The position numbers and the translations under genes were made by a program. The notes under the pieces are model-generated. The model was not told where the DNA came from and did no database searches. It was given only the letters and a program-made list of their open reading frames with translations. A DNA stretch of 33,300 nucleotides from an uncultured bacterium (GTDB lineage: Bacteria; Verrucomicrobiota; Kiritimatiellia; RFP12; UBA1067): contig CACZDG010000051.1 of NCBI GenBank assembly GCA_902779865.1, positions 1-33,300 of the forward strand. Reading direction: 5' to 3'. Below are positions 24,182-32,702 of this stretch, in pieces. How positions within the stretch are numbered: the first letter of the stretch is position 1; every line of letters starts with the position of its first letter.

Positions 24182-25033
24182 TTACCAGAACTTCCACCAC
24201 GCCTTCTTCACGGGTTCGAGTCCGCCAGCCTCCTTGTAGAGTTCGCGCATCCGCTCAGAACCCACCACTTCCGGATCCGACAGTACCTCCCTTGACTGGA
24301 ACTCGAGCTCGTCCGGCAAACTCCAGAACTCGCTGTAAAGGAACTGGTCCATCGTGGCGCGGTGCAGAACCATTACCTCGCCCGTCGCCCTGATGGATAT
24401 CTTCGGCTCGGTGACACGTATTACTGGCCCAAGGTCCGTCGTGCGCCAGCGACGCGTGGAAGTGCCGCTGTCGCGCGCCTTGAGGAAGATGTGCTCCACC
24501 CGGTTGCGGCCGATGTGTACCAGCTCGAAGTGCCGCTGGAGTCCCTCGTGTCCCGCGAACATCTGCATGGCCGGCTTGCCGCAATTCAGGCCGGGGTTCA
24601 CGTCGAAGCTCTTGAGCGAGCTTTCAAAGCGGACTCCGACATGCACCAACACGGCTCGGGCCATGTAGCGGGTGCATTCGTCGAAGAGGAAGTGGTCGCC
24701 TATGAAGGTCTCGAGCCTCTGCCCTTCGCCCGATAGCAGCCCGAATCCCGCAACGAACGGCTTGTTCCCGATCTTGTCGTAGCGGTGCTGGTCGTGCGCG
24801 CGGAACAGCTCTATCAGCATCTTGTCCGGCGAATTCGGTCCACGGCAGTCGATCACGTCCGCCGATGCGTTCGCCACGTCAACCACTGCGCGTATGCGCT
24901 CGCCCTCCACGAACATTTCGTTCGAGAGGTCCAGCCGCACCGTGATCTCGCTCTGGAGCGCTACGGCGAACGCTCCGAATGACAGCCCGAAGGCCGTTGC
25001 GATTGTGAATGCCGTTGTCGTCTTTCTTTTCAT
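24182..25033 (-). CDS. secreted hypothetical protein
   Basis: The 283-residue product has an N-terminal Sec signal (MKRKTTTAFTIATAFGLSFGAFA), with cleavage likely near residue 23-25. The following stretch (SEITVRLDLSNEMFVEGERIRAVVDVAN) resembles the start of an Ig-like/CARDB-like beta domain of extracytoplasmic proteins. The rest is a mixed region with scattered His and Arg and no catalytic motif that I recognise. GGAG lies 7 nt before ATG 25033. The gene is 10 nt downstream of a PhnP-like hydrolase, inside an operon that also encodes the periplasmic HtrA pair, so an envelope role is plausible. Family not recognised. Confidence 0.65.
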   Translation of the reverse strand: MKRKTTTAFTIATAFGLSFGAFAVALQSEITVRLDLSNEMFVEGERIRAVVDVANASADVIDCRGPNSPDKMLIELFRAHDQHRYDKIGNKPFVAGFGLLSGEGQRLETFIGDHFLFDECTRYMARAVLVHVGVRFESSLKSFDVNPGLNCGKPAMQMFAGHEGLQRHFELVHIGRNRVEHIFLKARDSGTSTRRWRTTDLGPVIRVTEPKISIRATGEVMVLHRATMDQFLYSEFWSLPDELEFQSREVLSDPEVVGSERMRELYKEAGGLEPVKKAWWKFW

Positions 25034-25043
25034 GTCCGAACTC

Positions 25044-25829
25044 CTAGACTTTGATTTTGAGCCCGTCGTAGGCGAGCTTGATTGTACGTGGCAGACGCGC
25101 CTCGAACGGCGCGTGCATCACGTCGTGGCATACGTGGATGAAGTATCCGCGGCGAGGCGCAATCTTCTTCATGTACGCGAGCGACCCGTCGAGCGTGAGG
25201 TGGGTGGTGTGCGGACGCGTGTCTCGCAGACAGTCCAGCACCATTACGTCCACCCCGCGTATCTTCACGAGCGTCTTCGGCGGAATCTCGAAGCAGTCGC
25301 AGATGTACGCAACGCGCTTTCCGCCGTGCTCGAAGAGGTAACCGTATGTGGGCGTGTTCCCATGCACGACCGGCAGCGGCGTGACCCTGACGTCGCGCAG
25401 CTGGAACGCGCGCTTTACGCAGCGGAAGTCGATCATCGGGCGGAACAACCCTTCCTCATTGGGCTTTTTCCCGATGTAGGGGAAAATATGGTGCATGGCC
25501 TCCACGGCTGACGGCGAGGCGTAACACGGCAGGACAGTTTTTCCGTTCAGCGTGTTGAAGCGGCGCAGGTCGTCGAAGCCGGCCACGTGGTCCATGTGGA
25601 CGTGCGTGAGAAGGCACGCATCGACCTTGGTCACCTTTAGTTCAAGGCACGCGATGCGAAACTCTGGCGGCGTATCCACCACGAACGCAACCTCGGGCGA
25701 CTGTACGTAGAGACCGGTCCTGCGACGCTTGTCGCGAGGATCGGTGGAAGTACAAGTGGGGCACGTACACCCGATCTGGGGTACGCCCACGGAAGTTCCG
25801 GTTCCAAGGAATGTCAGCTGCAGCGACAT
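25044..25829 (-). CDS. PhnP-like metallo-beta-lactamase-fold phosphodiesterase/hydrolase
   Basis: A 261-residue cytoplasmic protein with the opening LTFLGTGTSVGVPQIGCTCPTC. Cys21, Cys23 and Cys26 match the structural zinc site of E. coli PhnP. The metal site is HVHMDH at 76-81, with later ligand candidates in VVHGNTP and ICDCF and a final HVCHD. PhnP itself hydrolyses cyclic ribose phosphates in phosphonate use, but no phn genes are present, so I assign only the family (MBL-fold, possible cyclic-nucleotide or RNA-related phosphodiesterase). It is separated by 9-10 nt from both neighbours in the minus-strand operon. No signal peptide. Confidence 0.75.
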   Translation of the reverse strand: MSLQLTFLGTGTSVGVPQIGCTCPTCTSTDPRDKRRRTGLYVQSPEVAFVVDTPPEFRIACLELKVTKVDACLLTHVHMDHVAGFDDLRRFNTLNGKTVLPCYASPSAVEAMHHIFPYIGKKPNEEGLFRPMIDFRCVKRAFQLRDVRVTPLPVVHGNTPTYGYLFEHGGKRVAYICDCFEIPPKTLVKIRGVDVMVLDCLRDTRPHTTHLTLDGSLAYMKKIAPRRGYFIHVCHDVMHAPFEARLPRTIKLAYDGLKIKV

Positions 25830-25838
25830 TGCTCCGCT

Positions 25839-28025
25839 TCACTCTCCCTTGCCGCCGTCCTGCATCTTCACGCGCACGATGCGCGTTGCCGCAAGGCGGC
25901 GCACCGAAAGCGAAAACTCCTTTTTGCCACGCACCGCATCGCTCAGCGCCTTGACGTCCTTGATGGGCTTGTCGTCAACGTGCGTGACTATTTCGAGCGG
26001 ACGCAGACCCGCCACGGCGGCGGGGTTGCCCGGCTGGACTTTGCTCACCACCACGCCCGGAGCGTCGTCCGCGAGCTTGTAGTAGCCGCGCACTTCGAAC
26101 GTGAGGTCGGCGAACGCCGCACCCAGCGCCTTCGACTTGAACCGCTTGGCGCTGCGGAAGTGCGTTGGCGCCTGCGCGAGCGAGAGGCGAACCTCCTTCT
26201 TCTCGCCATTGGATGCGTATCCCACCTCCACCTCGGTGCCGATGCCGAACTTGGTGAACGTTTCGTTAACGCCCCTCTCCACGTCCGGCCACGGCGAGAA
26301 CCTGTCGGCGTCGAGCATTTCAAGACGATCCCCGTTGAGGCGATCCAGAAGCTCGCCCAGATCGAAGTTGCCGCCCAGGCCTCCCTCCGCCGCCAGCTCC
26401 TGCCGCTCGCCAGAACCGTCGCGGCGCACGTAGAGCAACACGTCGCCTTCGCGGATCCCAGCCTTCTCCGCCGGGGTGCCGGAGTGTACGCGCGAGACGA
26501 GCGCACCGGACGTCCTGAACGCCGCGAGGAAGCCCGACACTTTCTTCTCGCGGGCAAGGTCCGCCGTGAGCGGCTGCGTCTCCACACCTATCCACGCCAC
26601 GCGGATGCGGTCCTTACCCTTCCTGATCGCGAACTCGGGATTGAACTTCCTTTCCTTGACGAGCTTCGCGATGGACGCGGCGGAGACCTCGCTGCTGAAC
26701 GAGTATCTTTCCATGCGGCGCTTGATTGCGCACACCGCCACCTCGCCATTCTCCGTCACGGCGAACGCGAAACGTCCGCTTCCGCCCGTCAGCCGCACGT
26801 CGGGGCTTACTTCTCCACCGCGCCCTTCATCAAAGCCAATCAACCTCTCCGGCGACATCTGCGCGGAAAGTTTCCCGTCCATGCTCCGAGCGGAGAACGA
26901 GTACATCGTCGAAAGAAACAGTTCTGCGGGCTTCCCTGCGAAGAAGCGTATCGGCGTAACTCCCGCCGGGGTCTTTCCGTCGGGGAAACGCGCCACGGCA
27001 AGGTAGTACTCGTCGAACGCGCCGACGTATTCGAGCGGCAGACGCGAACCGTCGGGGAGAACGGCCTCCATCTTGTCGATTTCCGCCGTCTTGGATGCGT
27101 CAAACTGAAGCGGCAGAAGCAGTTCGCCGCCCTCGATCGCGAAACCAAGGATGTCGAGGTCCGCCTTCTTGTCGTCGTCGTCGCTGCCGAAACTGGTGGT
27201 GATGCGGAAGGACGAACGTCCGCTCTCGCGCTTCTCCTCGTCGCGGTGTATGTAAACGGGAACGAGCGAGGCGCGTACCTTCTTCTCCAGCGCCGCGTAA
27301 CGGGCGTCGAGTGCCTCCGGCGGCTCAGAGCGCCACTCGGAAGGCGGGACGAATCCGACTTCGTTGAGGGCCTTCGGCGACTCAAACGAAAGCGAAACAG
27401 GCAACCCTTTCGAATCGATGACAATGACGTTCGCCGGCATGTCGGCCACGTCGCATCCGATATCCGCGAAACGGCGGTACCTGAACGACGATCCGGGCAT
27501 GAGCCCGCCGACGCGCTGTCCCTTCTCCGTGACCTGGAAGAAGAACCGCGCCTTGTCCGCCGCGAGCGGTGCGGCCCCGTCGAACTTGATCGGCTTCGCA
27601 CCGACGATGGGCCGTTCCGTCTTAAGCGCGAGCGCGCCGTTCCCCGGATAGCGCGCGGACGGCTTCGCGGCATAGCGCGTGCCAGCAAACTCCACCTCGA
27701 CCGACGCGACGATTCCTGCGCGGAACATGAAGTCCTGCACCATCACCACGTCATGCGCGGTTATGTAGCCGGGAATCACGAGAGGTTTGTCCTTCTTCAC
27801 GTAGTCTGAAACGTCGCGCCGGTGCGTGCTGCTGCAGTTCGGGCACTTGTACGGGATGTTGAACCCTGGCGACGAATCATCCTCCGGCGGGTTGAAGCGC
27901 ACATAGACCGTTGCGGCGGACGTTTCGGAAAACTCCTTGACGAGCGTCCGCGCGTCGTCGAGCGGCGAACCAGCGAACGCCGCGCACGCAAGCGCGGCAA
28001 CTACTGCAATTCCACAAACTTTCAT
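25839..28025 (-). CDS. secreted PDZ protein, protease-dead HtrA-like paralogue
   Basis: A 728-residue protein with a signal peptide (MKVCGIAVVAALACAAFA). The N-terminal ~210 residues align by pattern with the trypsin-like domain of the adjacent HtrA protein, but the triad is lost. TNHHV becomes TAHDV (89-93), DVALLK becomes GALALK (130-135), and the GNSGGPLVD segment becomes DMPANVIVID (195-204), without the Ser. A CPNC pair sits at 61-64. A middle region of about 250 residues is unrecognised. Two PDZ domains follow, about 476-620 (PAEKAGIREGDVLLYV) and 648-715 (PAAVAGLRPLEIVTHV). It lies 20 nt downstream of the active HtrA gene, suggesting a partner or substrate-presenting role (inference). 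Plain serine-protease annotation would be misleading. Confidence 0.75.
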   Translation of the reverse strand: MKVCGIAVVAALACAAFAGSPLDDARTLVKEFSETSAATVYVRFNPPEDDSSPGFNIPYKCPNCSSTHRRDVSDYVKKDKPLVIPGYITAHDVVMVQDFMFRAGIVASVEVEFAGTRYAAKPSARYPGNGALALKTERPIVGAKPIKFDGAAPLAADKARFFFQVTEKGQRVGGLMPGSSFRYRRFADIGCDVADMPANVIVIDSKGLPVSLSFESPKALNEVGFVPPSEWRSEPPEALDARYAALEKKVRASLVPVYIHRDEEKRESGRSSFRITTSFGSDDDDKKADLDILGFAIEGGELLLPLQFDASKTAEIDKMEAVLPDGSRLPLEYVGAFDEYYLAVARFPDGKTPAGVTPIRFFAGKPAELFLSTMYSFSARSMDGKLSAQMSPERLIGFDEGRGGEVSPDVRLTGGSGRFAFAVTENGEVAVCAIKRRMERYSFSSEVSAASIAKLVKERKFNPEFAIRKGKDRIRVAWIGVETQPLTADLAREKKVSGFLAAFRTSGALVSRVHSGTPAEKAGIREGDVLLYVRRDGSGERQELAAEGGLGGNFDLGELLDRLNGDRLEMLDADRFSPWPDVERGVNETFTKFGIGTEVEVGYASNGEKKEVRLSLAQAPTHFRSAKRFKSKALGAAFADLTFEVRGYYKLADDAPGVVVSKVQPGNPAAVAGLRPLEIVTHVDDKPIKDVKALSDAVRGKKEFSLSVRRLAATRIVRVKMQDGGKGE

Positions 28026-28045
28026 CTTCTTCTCCTTGCCTGTTA

Positions 28046-29401
28046 CTATTGCAAATCGTCCTTTTCAGTATCCTCAAGGTACTTGAGCACAAAGCGGAAC
28101 TCGCGGCCGCGGCGGTCAACCACCACGTTCATGCGCGACTTCGACGGCAGCTCCTTGAGCGCCTTCTTGTAGAGCTCGTCAAGGTCTTCGATCGTCTCCA
28201 CCGACACGTCGTCCATCGACTTTATGATGTCGCGGCGGCGAAGGCCTGAGTTGGCGGCGTTGCCCTCCCACGACGTCGCGGCCACGTAAACGCCGCCGGA
28301 CGGGGCGAAGAACGCGAGGTCAGGTTCGTTGAAGCGGTTGATCTCCTTCGCAGTGAAGCCCCAGCGCGAGAACACCTTTTCCTCGCCCTCGACCTTGCCC
28401 TTCTCCCGCGGCGCCACGGAAGCGGAAAGTGTCTTGCCGCCGCGCATGTAGTCGATCTTCACAGTCTTGCCAACATCAAGCCTGCCCAGTTTGCGTTCAA
28501 GCGCGGGAAGGTCCTCCACGTTGAGTGCTGTCACCGGCGAGCCGTTCACCGCAACGACGCGGTCGTTCGCCTTGAAACCCGCCTTGCGTGCGGGCGATCC
28601 CAAATCCGTGCCCGCCACGATTACGCCGTTCGTGTAGGGGAAGTAGGCGTTGCGGTTGAAGTCGTGTAGTGGCTGGAACTGGAATCCAAGCCAGCTCCAG
28701 TTTGCGTTTCCGCTCTTCCGCAGGTGCGGCAGCACTTCCAGAACGGTGGGCGACGGAATCGTGAACGCCTGCCCGCCGTACATGTTGCCACGGGCGTTGA
28801 TGCCTATGACGCGACCCTCGGTATCGACAAGAGGACCGCCGGAGTTGCCGGGAGAGATCGCCGCGTCGGTCTGGTACCAGAGCGTGTATTGTCCGCACTT
28901 GTCGAGGTAGCGGTCGGTGCATGATACGATGCCCATCGTGACGGAACGCGCGAGCCCCCACGGCGCACCCATCGCAAGCACAACGTCGCCGACGCGCACT
29001 GAGTCGGGCGAGAGTTCCGCGACTGGGAAATCGGCCTTATCCTTCGGACACTCCAACTTGAGCAGGGCCACGTCCATGTCCTTGTCGGAACCAATCACCT
29101 TCGCGTCGTACGACGTGCCGTCGGAAAGTAGGCACCGCACCTCCACCGCCTTGTCGATCACGTGGTGGTTCGTGAGCAGTTCACCGTCCTTCGAGATAAT
29201 GAATCCCGATCCGGACGCGGTGAGCTTGCCCTCCTTGCCCTCGCCGAGGTCCTTGCACACCACGCGCACGTACACGAGCGCGGGGAACACTTTCGCCTTC
29301 GCCTGAAGCACGACGTCTCTGAAGTCGCTCTGCCGCGGCCCCAGACACCCGGCAACCAGCACCGCGCACGCGGCGCACGAGATCAACAACCGCTTTTTCA
29401 T
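28046..29401 (-). CDS. HtrA/DegP-type serine protease, lipoprotein, two PDZ domains
   Basis: A 451-residue S1C protease for envelope protein quality control. The signal ends in a lipobox (VLVAGC, Cys19), so it is probably membrane-anchored on the periplasmic side. The trypsin-like domain has all catalytic residues: His80 in TNHHV, Asp110 in DKDMDVALLKL, Ser187 in SPGNSGGPLVD. PDZ1 spans about 240-330 (GSPARKAGFKANDRVVAVNG) and PDZ2 about 365-440 (NAANSGLRRRDIIKSMDD). It begins 4 nt after the dapB stop, so it is co-transcribed, and it is followed after 20 nt by a protease-dead relative. Length is similar to E. coli DegP/DegQ. Confidence 0.9.
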   Translation of the reverse strand: MKKRLLISCAACAVLVAGCLGPRQSDFRDVVLQAKAKVFPALVYVRVVCKDLGEGKEGKLTASGSGFIISKDGELLTNHHVIDKAVEVRCLLSDGTSYDAKVIGSDKDMDVALLKLECPKDKADFPVAELSPDSVRVGDVVLAMGAPWGLARSVTMGIVSCTDRYLDKCGQYTLWYQTDAAISPGNSGGPLVDTEGRVIGINARGNMYGGQAFTIPSPTVLEVLPHLRKSGNANWSWLGFQFQPLHDFNRNAYFPYTNGVIVAGTDLGSPARKAGFKANDRVVAVNGSPVTALNVEDLPALERKLGRLDVGKTVKIDYMRGGKTLSASVAPREKGKVEGEEKVFSRWGFTAKEINRFNEPDLAFFAPSGGVYVAATSWEGNAANSGLRRRDIIKSMDDVSVETIEDLDELYKKALKELPSKSRMNVVVDRRGREFRFVLKYLEDTEKDDLQ

Positions 29402-29405
29402 GCGT

Positions 29406-30143
29406 TCAATCCTTGAATCCGAGGACGTCCCTCATTGTGTAAATGCCGGGCGCACGTCCTGCCGCCCACTGCGCGGCGCGCAGCGCACCGGCCGCGAACG
29501 CCTCGCGGCTCTGCGCCTTGTGCGTGATTTCCACGCGCTCCACGTCGCCCGCGAACATCACCGTGTGGTCGCCCACCACGCTGCCGCCCCGCAGGGCGTG
29601 TACCGCGATTTCCCCGCTGGGCCGTTCGCCGATAATTCCCTTGCGCCCGTACACCGCCACGTCGTCGAACGCGACGCCGCGTCCTTCGGCGACGGACTTC
29701 GCGAGCATGAGCGCTGTGCCGCTTGGCGCGTCCTTCTTGTGCTTGTGGTGCATCTCCACAACTTCCACGTCGTACTCTGGCCCAAGCACTTTCGCCGCCG
29801 TCTTGACGAGGTTCAGCAACAGGTTCACGCCAAGCGAGTAGTTGCCGCTCTGGACCACTGGTATGCTCTTCGCGGCCGCATCCACGGTGGCCTGCTCTTC
29901 CGGAGTCAGCCCCGTCGTGCCGATCACGTATGGTATTCCCTGCTCGGCTGCCTTTACGACGCTCGGCGGAACTGCTGTGTGGAACGAGAAGTCTATCACC
30001 GCCTCCGTGCCTTCCGGCCACTCGCGCGCGAAGCCGTTCGCCACGTCGATTTCCGCGACGACCTCAAGGTCCTTATCCTCGCCCGCGAGCTTCACGAGCA
30101 TACGTCCCATGCGCCCTGCGGCGCCGACTATTGCGATTTTCAT
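29406..30143 (-). CDS. dapB: 4-hydroxy-tetrahydrodipicolinate reductase
   Basis: DapB reduces the dapA product with NAD(P)H in the diaminopimelate/lysine pathway, supplying peptidoglycan and lysine. The 245-residue protein has the Rossmann motif VGAAGRMGR (6-14), IDFSFHTAV (50-58), GTTGL (75-79) and the family signature EMHHKHKKDAPSGTAL (130-145). His132 and Lys136 correspond to E. coli H159 and K163. Its start overlaps the stop of the Gfo/Idh/MocA gene by 4 nt, and HtrA follows after 4 nt. No dapA or lysA is adjacent. Confidence 0.95.
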   Translation of the reverse strand: MKIAIVGAAGRMGRMLVKLAGEDKDLEVVAEIDVANGFAREWPEGTEAVIDFSFHTAVPPSVVKAAEQGIPYVIGTTGLTPEEQATVDAAAKSIPVVQSGNYSLGVNLLLNLVKTAAKVLGPEYDVEVVEMHHKHKKDAPSGTALMLAKSVAEGRGVAFDDVAVYGRKGIIGERPSGEIAVHALRGGSVVGDHTVMFAGDVERVEITHKAQSREAFAAGALRAAQWAAGRAPGIYTMRDVLGFKD

Positions 30144-31048
30144 TTTCCGTTCCTTTCTGAAATTCCATACGCGTCGCGGTAGATGCGCTCGACGAGATCG
30201 ACGGACTTCCGCGCCTCGCGTCCGTCAATCGGGTACGGCGCACCGCCGTGAAGCGATTCAACGAACGCGGCGATTGCGCGTCTGTGTTGCTCCACGGGAA
30301 TCGACCCGGCGTTCGAACTGCCGCATGCGGCGTCCTCAACGACGATCGTGCCCTTCGTTCCGGTTAGCTCGATGCGCCGTGGGCGTCCAGGATATGATGC
30401 GGTTGTCGCATAAACGCCGCCAAGTGCCCCGCCCTCGAAACGTATCGCCGCGCTCACCGTGTCCTCCGTTTCGATCGGGTGCGCAAGCGCCGCCGCGAAC
30501 GCCTTCACCTCAACGACTGGCGGAGTGAGCGCCACGAGCCAGTCCACCATGTGGATTGCCTGGTTGATGAGCGCGCCGCCGCCGTCCATTTCCTTCGTGC
30601 CGTGCCAGCAGGACTCGGTGTAGTACTTGTCGTCGCGCCACCACGGCACCTGCACGGCGGCGTAAGTGAGCCGTCCGAGCTCTCCGGAATCCACCGCCGC
30701 TCGCAAACGCGCGAAGTCGTCGCCCCAGCGCGTCTGGAAGATGCAGCCGAGCGGGACATTCGCCGCATCGCAAGCCTCGATCATCGCGTCAACGCGCGCC
30801 GTGGTAATCGCAAGAGGCTTTTCCACCAACACCGGCACGCCGTGACGCGCGGCCGCAAAAACGGCCGCGTCGTGTGCGCCGCTCGCGTTCGCAACGAGAC
30901 AAAGCCCCACGCCCGGACGCGAGAGCGCCGCGTCCCAGTCGTCCATGCGGCTGCACTTCGCCGCAAGCGAAAGACCCGGAATCTGTCGTATCGCCTCCTC
31001 GTGGAACTTCGAGATTAGTCCTGTGCCGATTATCACGACTTCCGTCAT
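30140..31048 (-). CDS. Gfo/Idh/MocA family NAD(P)-dependent oxidoreductase
   Basis: A 302-residue oxidoreductase with an N-terminal Rossmann fold (VVIIGTGLISKFH, 4-16) and the diagnostic EKP motif (VLVEKPLA, E76-K77-P78). A C-terminal substrate domain carries GGGALINQAIHMVDWL (about 156-171), where Asp155 and His166 are the usual catalytic positions. Family members oxidise or epimerise sugars, sugar acids and inositols. Its 4-nt overlaps with the altronate dehydratase-like gene upstream and dapB downstream suggest a role in uronate or sugar-acid use with the former. It is shorter than most members (330-400), but both domains look present. Substrate unknown. Confidence 0.85.
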   Translation of the reverse strand: MTEVVIIGTGLISKFHEEAIRQIPGLSLAAKCSRMDDWDAALSRPGVGLCLVANASGAHDAAVFAAARHGVPVLVEKPLAITTARVDAMIEACDAANVPLGCIFQTRWGDDFARLRAAVDSGELGRLTYAAVQVPWWRDDKYYTESCWHGTKEMDGGGALINQAIHMVDWLVALTPPVVEVKAFAAALAHPIETEDTVSAAIRFEGGALGGVYATTASYPGRPRRIELTGTKGTIVVEDAACGSSNAGSIPVEQHRRAIAAFVESLHGGAPYPIDGREARKSVDLVERIYRDAYGISERNGK

Positions 31049-32445
31049 AGCGTAACTCCATCCTTGAAAATCGCGATGCCTCGCGCGTTCTCCACCTCGT
31101 TGCGCGCTGGCGCACCGGATGCGATCTCCAGCACCTTCGCGGCGAACGCCTCAACGTCCGGGTTCGCCATCGCGTCCCAGTCGATCCAGTGCGGCTTCGC
31201 CGTGGCCAGCGTCGTGTTCGTGGCGATCTTCATCGTCGGCACGACCGTGCCGAACGGCGTGCCGCGACCGGTCGTGAAGAGCACAAGATGGCACCCGCTC
31301 GCCGCGAGCACGGTTGACGCCACGAGGTCGTTGCCCGGCCCCGTGAGAAGCGAAAGACCGTGCGCCTTCACGTGTTCGCCGTAGTCGAGGACGTCCTCCA
31401 CGCACGAGCTGCCGCCCTTTTGCACGCAGCCAAGCGACTTGTCCTCAAGCGTGGTGATGCCGCCCGCCTTGTTGCCGGGCGACGGGTTCTCGTAGCAAGG
31501 TTGCCCATGGCGCGCGTAATAATCCTTGAAGTCGTTAACCATCTTCACGCATTTCTCGAACACGGTGCGGTCGCGACACCGACGCATCAACAGCGTCTCC
31601 GCGCCGAACATCTCTGGCACCTCCGTGAGGATCGTGGAACCGCCGCGTGCAACGAGCCAGTCGCTGAAGCGCCCCACGAGCGGATTTGCCGTGAGACCCG
31701 AGAAACCGTCGCTCCCGCCGCACTTGAGCCCCACGATGAGCTCAGAGACCGGCACATCCACGCGCTCCTTGATTCTAGCTTGATCTAGCTCAGCTAGAAG
31801 TTCTAGCCCGCGCGCATATTCATCACCAGGATCCTGTGCGCGCAAGAAGCGAATGTTGAGCGACGCCACGTCGCCGAGGCGCTCCTTGAACGATTCGAGC
31901 GTGTTGTTTTCGCAGCCGAGAGCCACCACGAGCACGCCGCCGGCGTTCGGGTGGCGACAGAGCGCGGCGAGCAGATTCGCCGTCATCTCGTGGTCCGCGC
32001 CGAGCTGCGAACAGCCGTAGGGGTGCGTAAGCGCAATGCCGCCGCACGCACGCGCAAGACGCTCGCAGAGGTTGTTCACACAGCCCACGGTCGGGATGAT
32101 CCAGATGTCGTTGCGTACGCCCACGCGCCCGTCTGGATGGCGGTATCCCTTGAAAGTTGGCACGTCCCCACTTGCTGTCGTACGCTTGCTGTCTTTATCT
32201 GTCCCCACCACGACAGGATCCGGATCGTACGCGTACTCAAGCGTCTCGCCCAAGTTCGTGGCCACGTTGTGCACATGCACATGCTCACCGGGCGCGATGT
32301 CGCACGTAGCGTGTCCGATAGGCATACCATACTTGACCACGTTCTCACCCGCGCGGATGGCGCGGCGGGCGTACTTATGGCCGTCGCCGTGAATTTCGAC
32401 GTTGTCTAGTGGATGGATGACCATCGGTTGTAATGCGTGCTTCAT
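31045..32445 (-). CDS. uxaA: UxaA-family altronate dehydratase-like hydro-lyase (SAF plus GD_AH domains)
   Basis: A 466-residue protein of the altronate/galactarate dehydratase family, which removes water from aldonic or aldaric acids (altronate to 2-keto-3-deoxygluconate in galacturonate breakdown). The N-terminal SAF-type domain (about 1-75) has GENVVKYGMPIGHATCDI and HVHVHNVATNL. A linker (about 76-95) leads to the large domain with GRVGVRNDIWIIPTVGCVNN, THPYGCSQLGADH, ALGCENN, VGLKCGGSDGFSGLTANP and TGRGTPFG. Conserved Cys residues probably bind the Fe/Mn cofactor. E. coli UxaA is 495 residues. First gene of the ten-gene minus-strand operon. Galactarate or other sugar-acid substrates cannot be excluded. 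Confidence 0.85.
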   Translation of the reverse strand: MKHALQPMVIHPLDNVEIHGDGHKYARRAIRAGENVVKYGMPIGHATCDIAPGEHVHVHNVATNLGETLEYAYDPDPVVVGTDKDSKRTTASGDVPTFKGYRHPDGRVGVRNDIWIIPTVGCVNNLCERLARACGGIALTHPYGCSQLGADHEMTANLLAALCRHPNAGGVLVVALGCENNTLESFKERLGDVASLNIRFLRAQDPGDEYARGLELLAELDQARIKERVDVPVSELIVGLKCGGSDGFSGLTANPLVGRFSDWLVARGGSTILTEVPEMFGAETLLMRRCRDRTVFEKCVKMVNDFKDYYARHGQPCYENPSPGNKAGGITTLEDKSLGCVQKGGSSCVEDVLDYGEHVKAHGLSLLTGPGNDLVASTVLAASGCHLVLFTTGRGTPFGTVVPTMKIATNTTLATAKPHWIDWDAMANPDVEAFAAKVLEIASGAPARNEVENARGIAIFKDGVTL

Positions 32446-32479
32446 ACCGCCTGCAATCTCTTTTCTTGCGAAGGCAGTT

Positions 32480-32488
32480 ATTATACCA
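32480..32488 (-). promoter_or_regulatory. extended -10 promoter of the ten-gene minus-strand operon
   Basis: TGGTATAAT on the minus strand (32488-32480): a consensus -10 with the extended TG. No convincing -35 is seen 17-18 nt upstream, as expected for extended -10 promoters. The start is predicted near 32473, leaving about 28 nt of leader before ATG 32445. The ribosome site is weak (AGGCGG). Confidence 0.55.
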
Positions 32489-32566
32489 CATTTCGGAAAT
32501 GCCGTGTTGGATGGTTAGTGATTAGTGGTGAATAATCGGGTGGGGGCTGGGAAAATCAGACCGCCC

Positions 32567-32662
32567 CTAACTGGGAACGCCACCATCTTGACGGCGCCCC
32601 AGCCGGTAGAGCGCGCGGGCGATCTCGCCCTGGCCCTTTATAGTTATGAACTTGACTGTCAT
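32567..32662 (-). CDS. possible 31-residue small ORF or gene remnant
   Basis: ATG at 32662 (minus strand) follows GAAAGG by about 8 nt and encodes a 31-residue peptide beginning MTVKFITIKGQGEIARALYRLG, ending with TAG at 32569-32567. Composition (beta-like start, then an amphipathic helix) looks protein-like rather than random. It could be the first part of a degraded gene such as a small DNA-binding or antitoxin-type protein, or a real microprotein upstream of the uxaA promoter. Not recognised. Confidence 0.3.
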   Translation of the reverse strand: MTVKFITIKGQGEIARALYRLGRRQDGGVPS

Positions 32663-32702
32663 TTCATTTTCCTTTCGAGGCAGTTGCAAAACTCGTTTAG
32701 TC

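Noticed and set aside
25980-27809. 609-codon plus-strand frame opposite the PDZ protein gene
   Set aside because: Arg/Leu/Val-rich antisense artefact with no domain; the minus-strand frame has a signal peptide and two PDZ domains.
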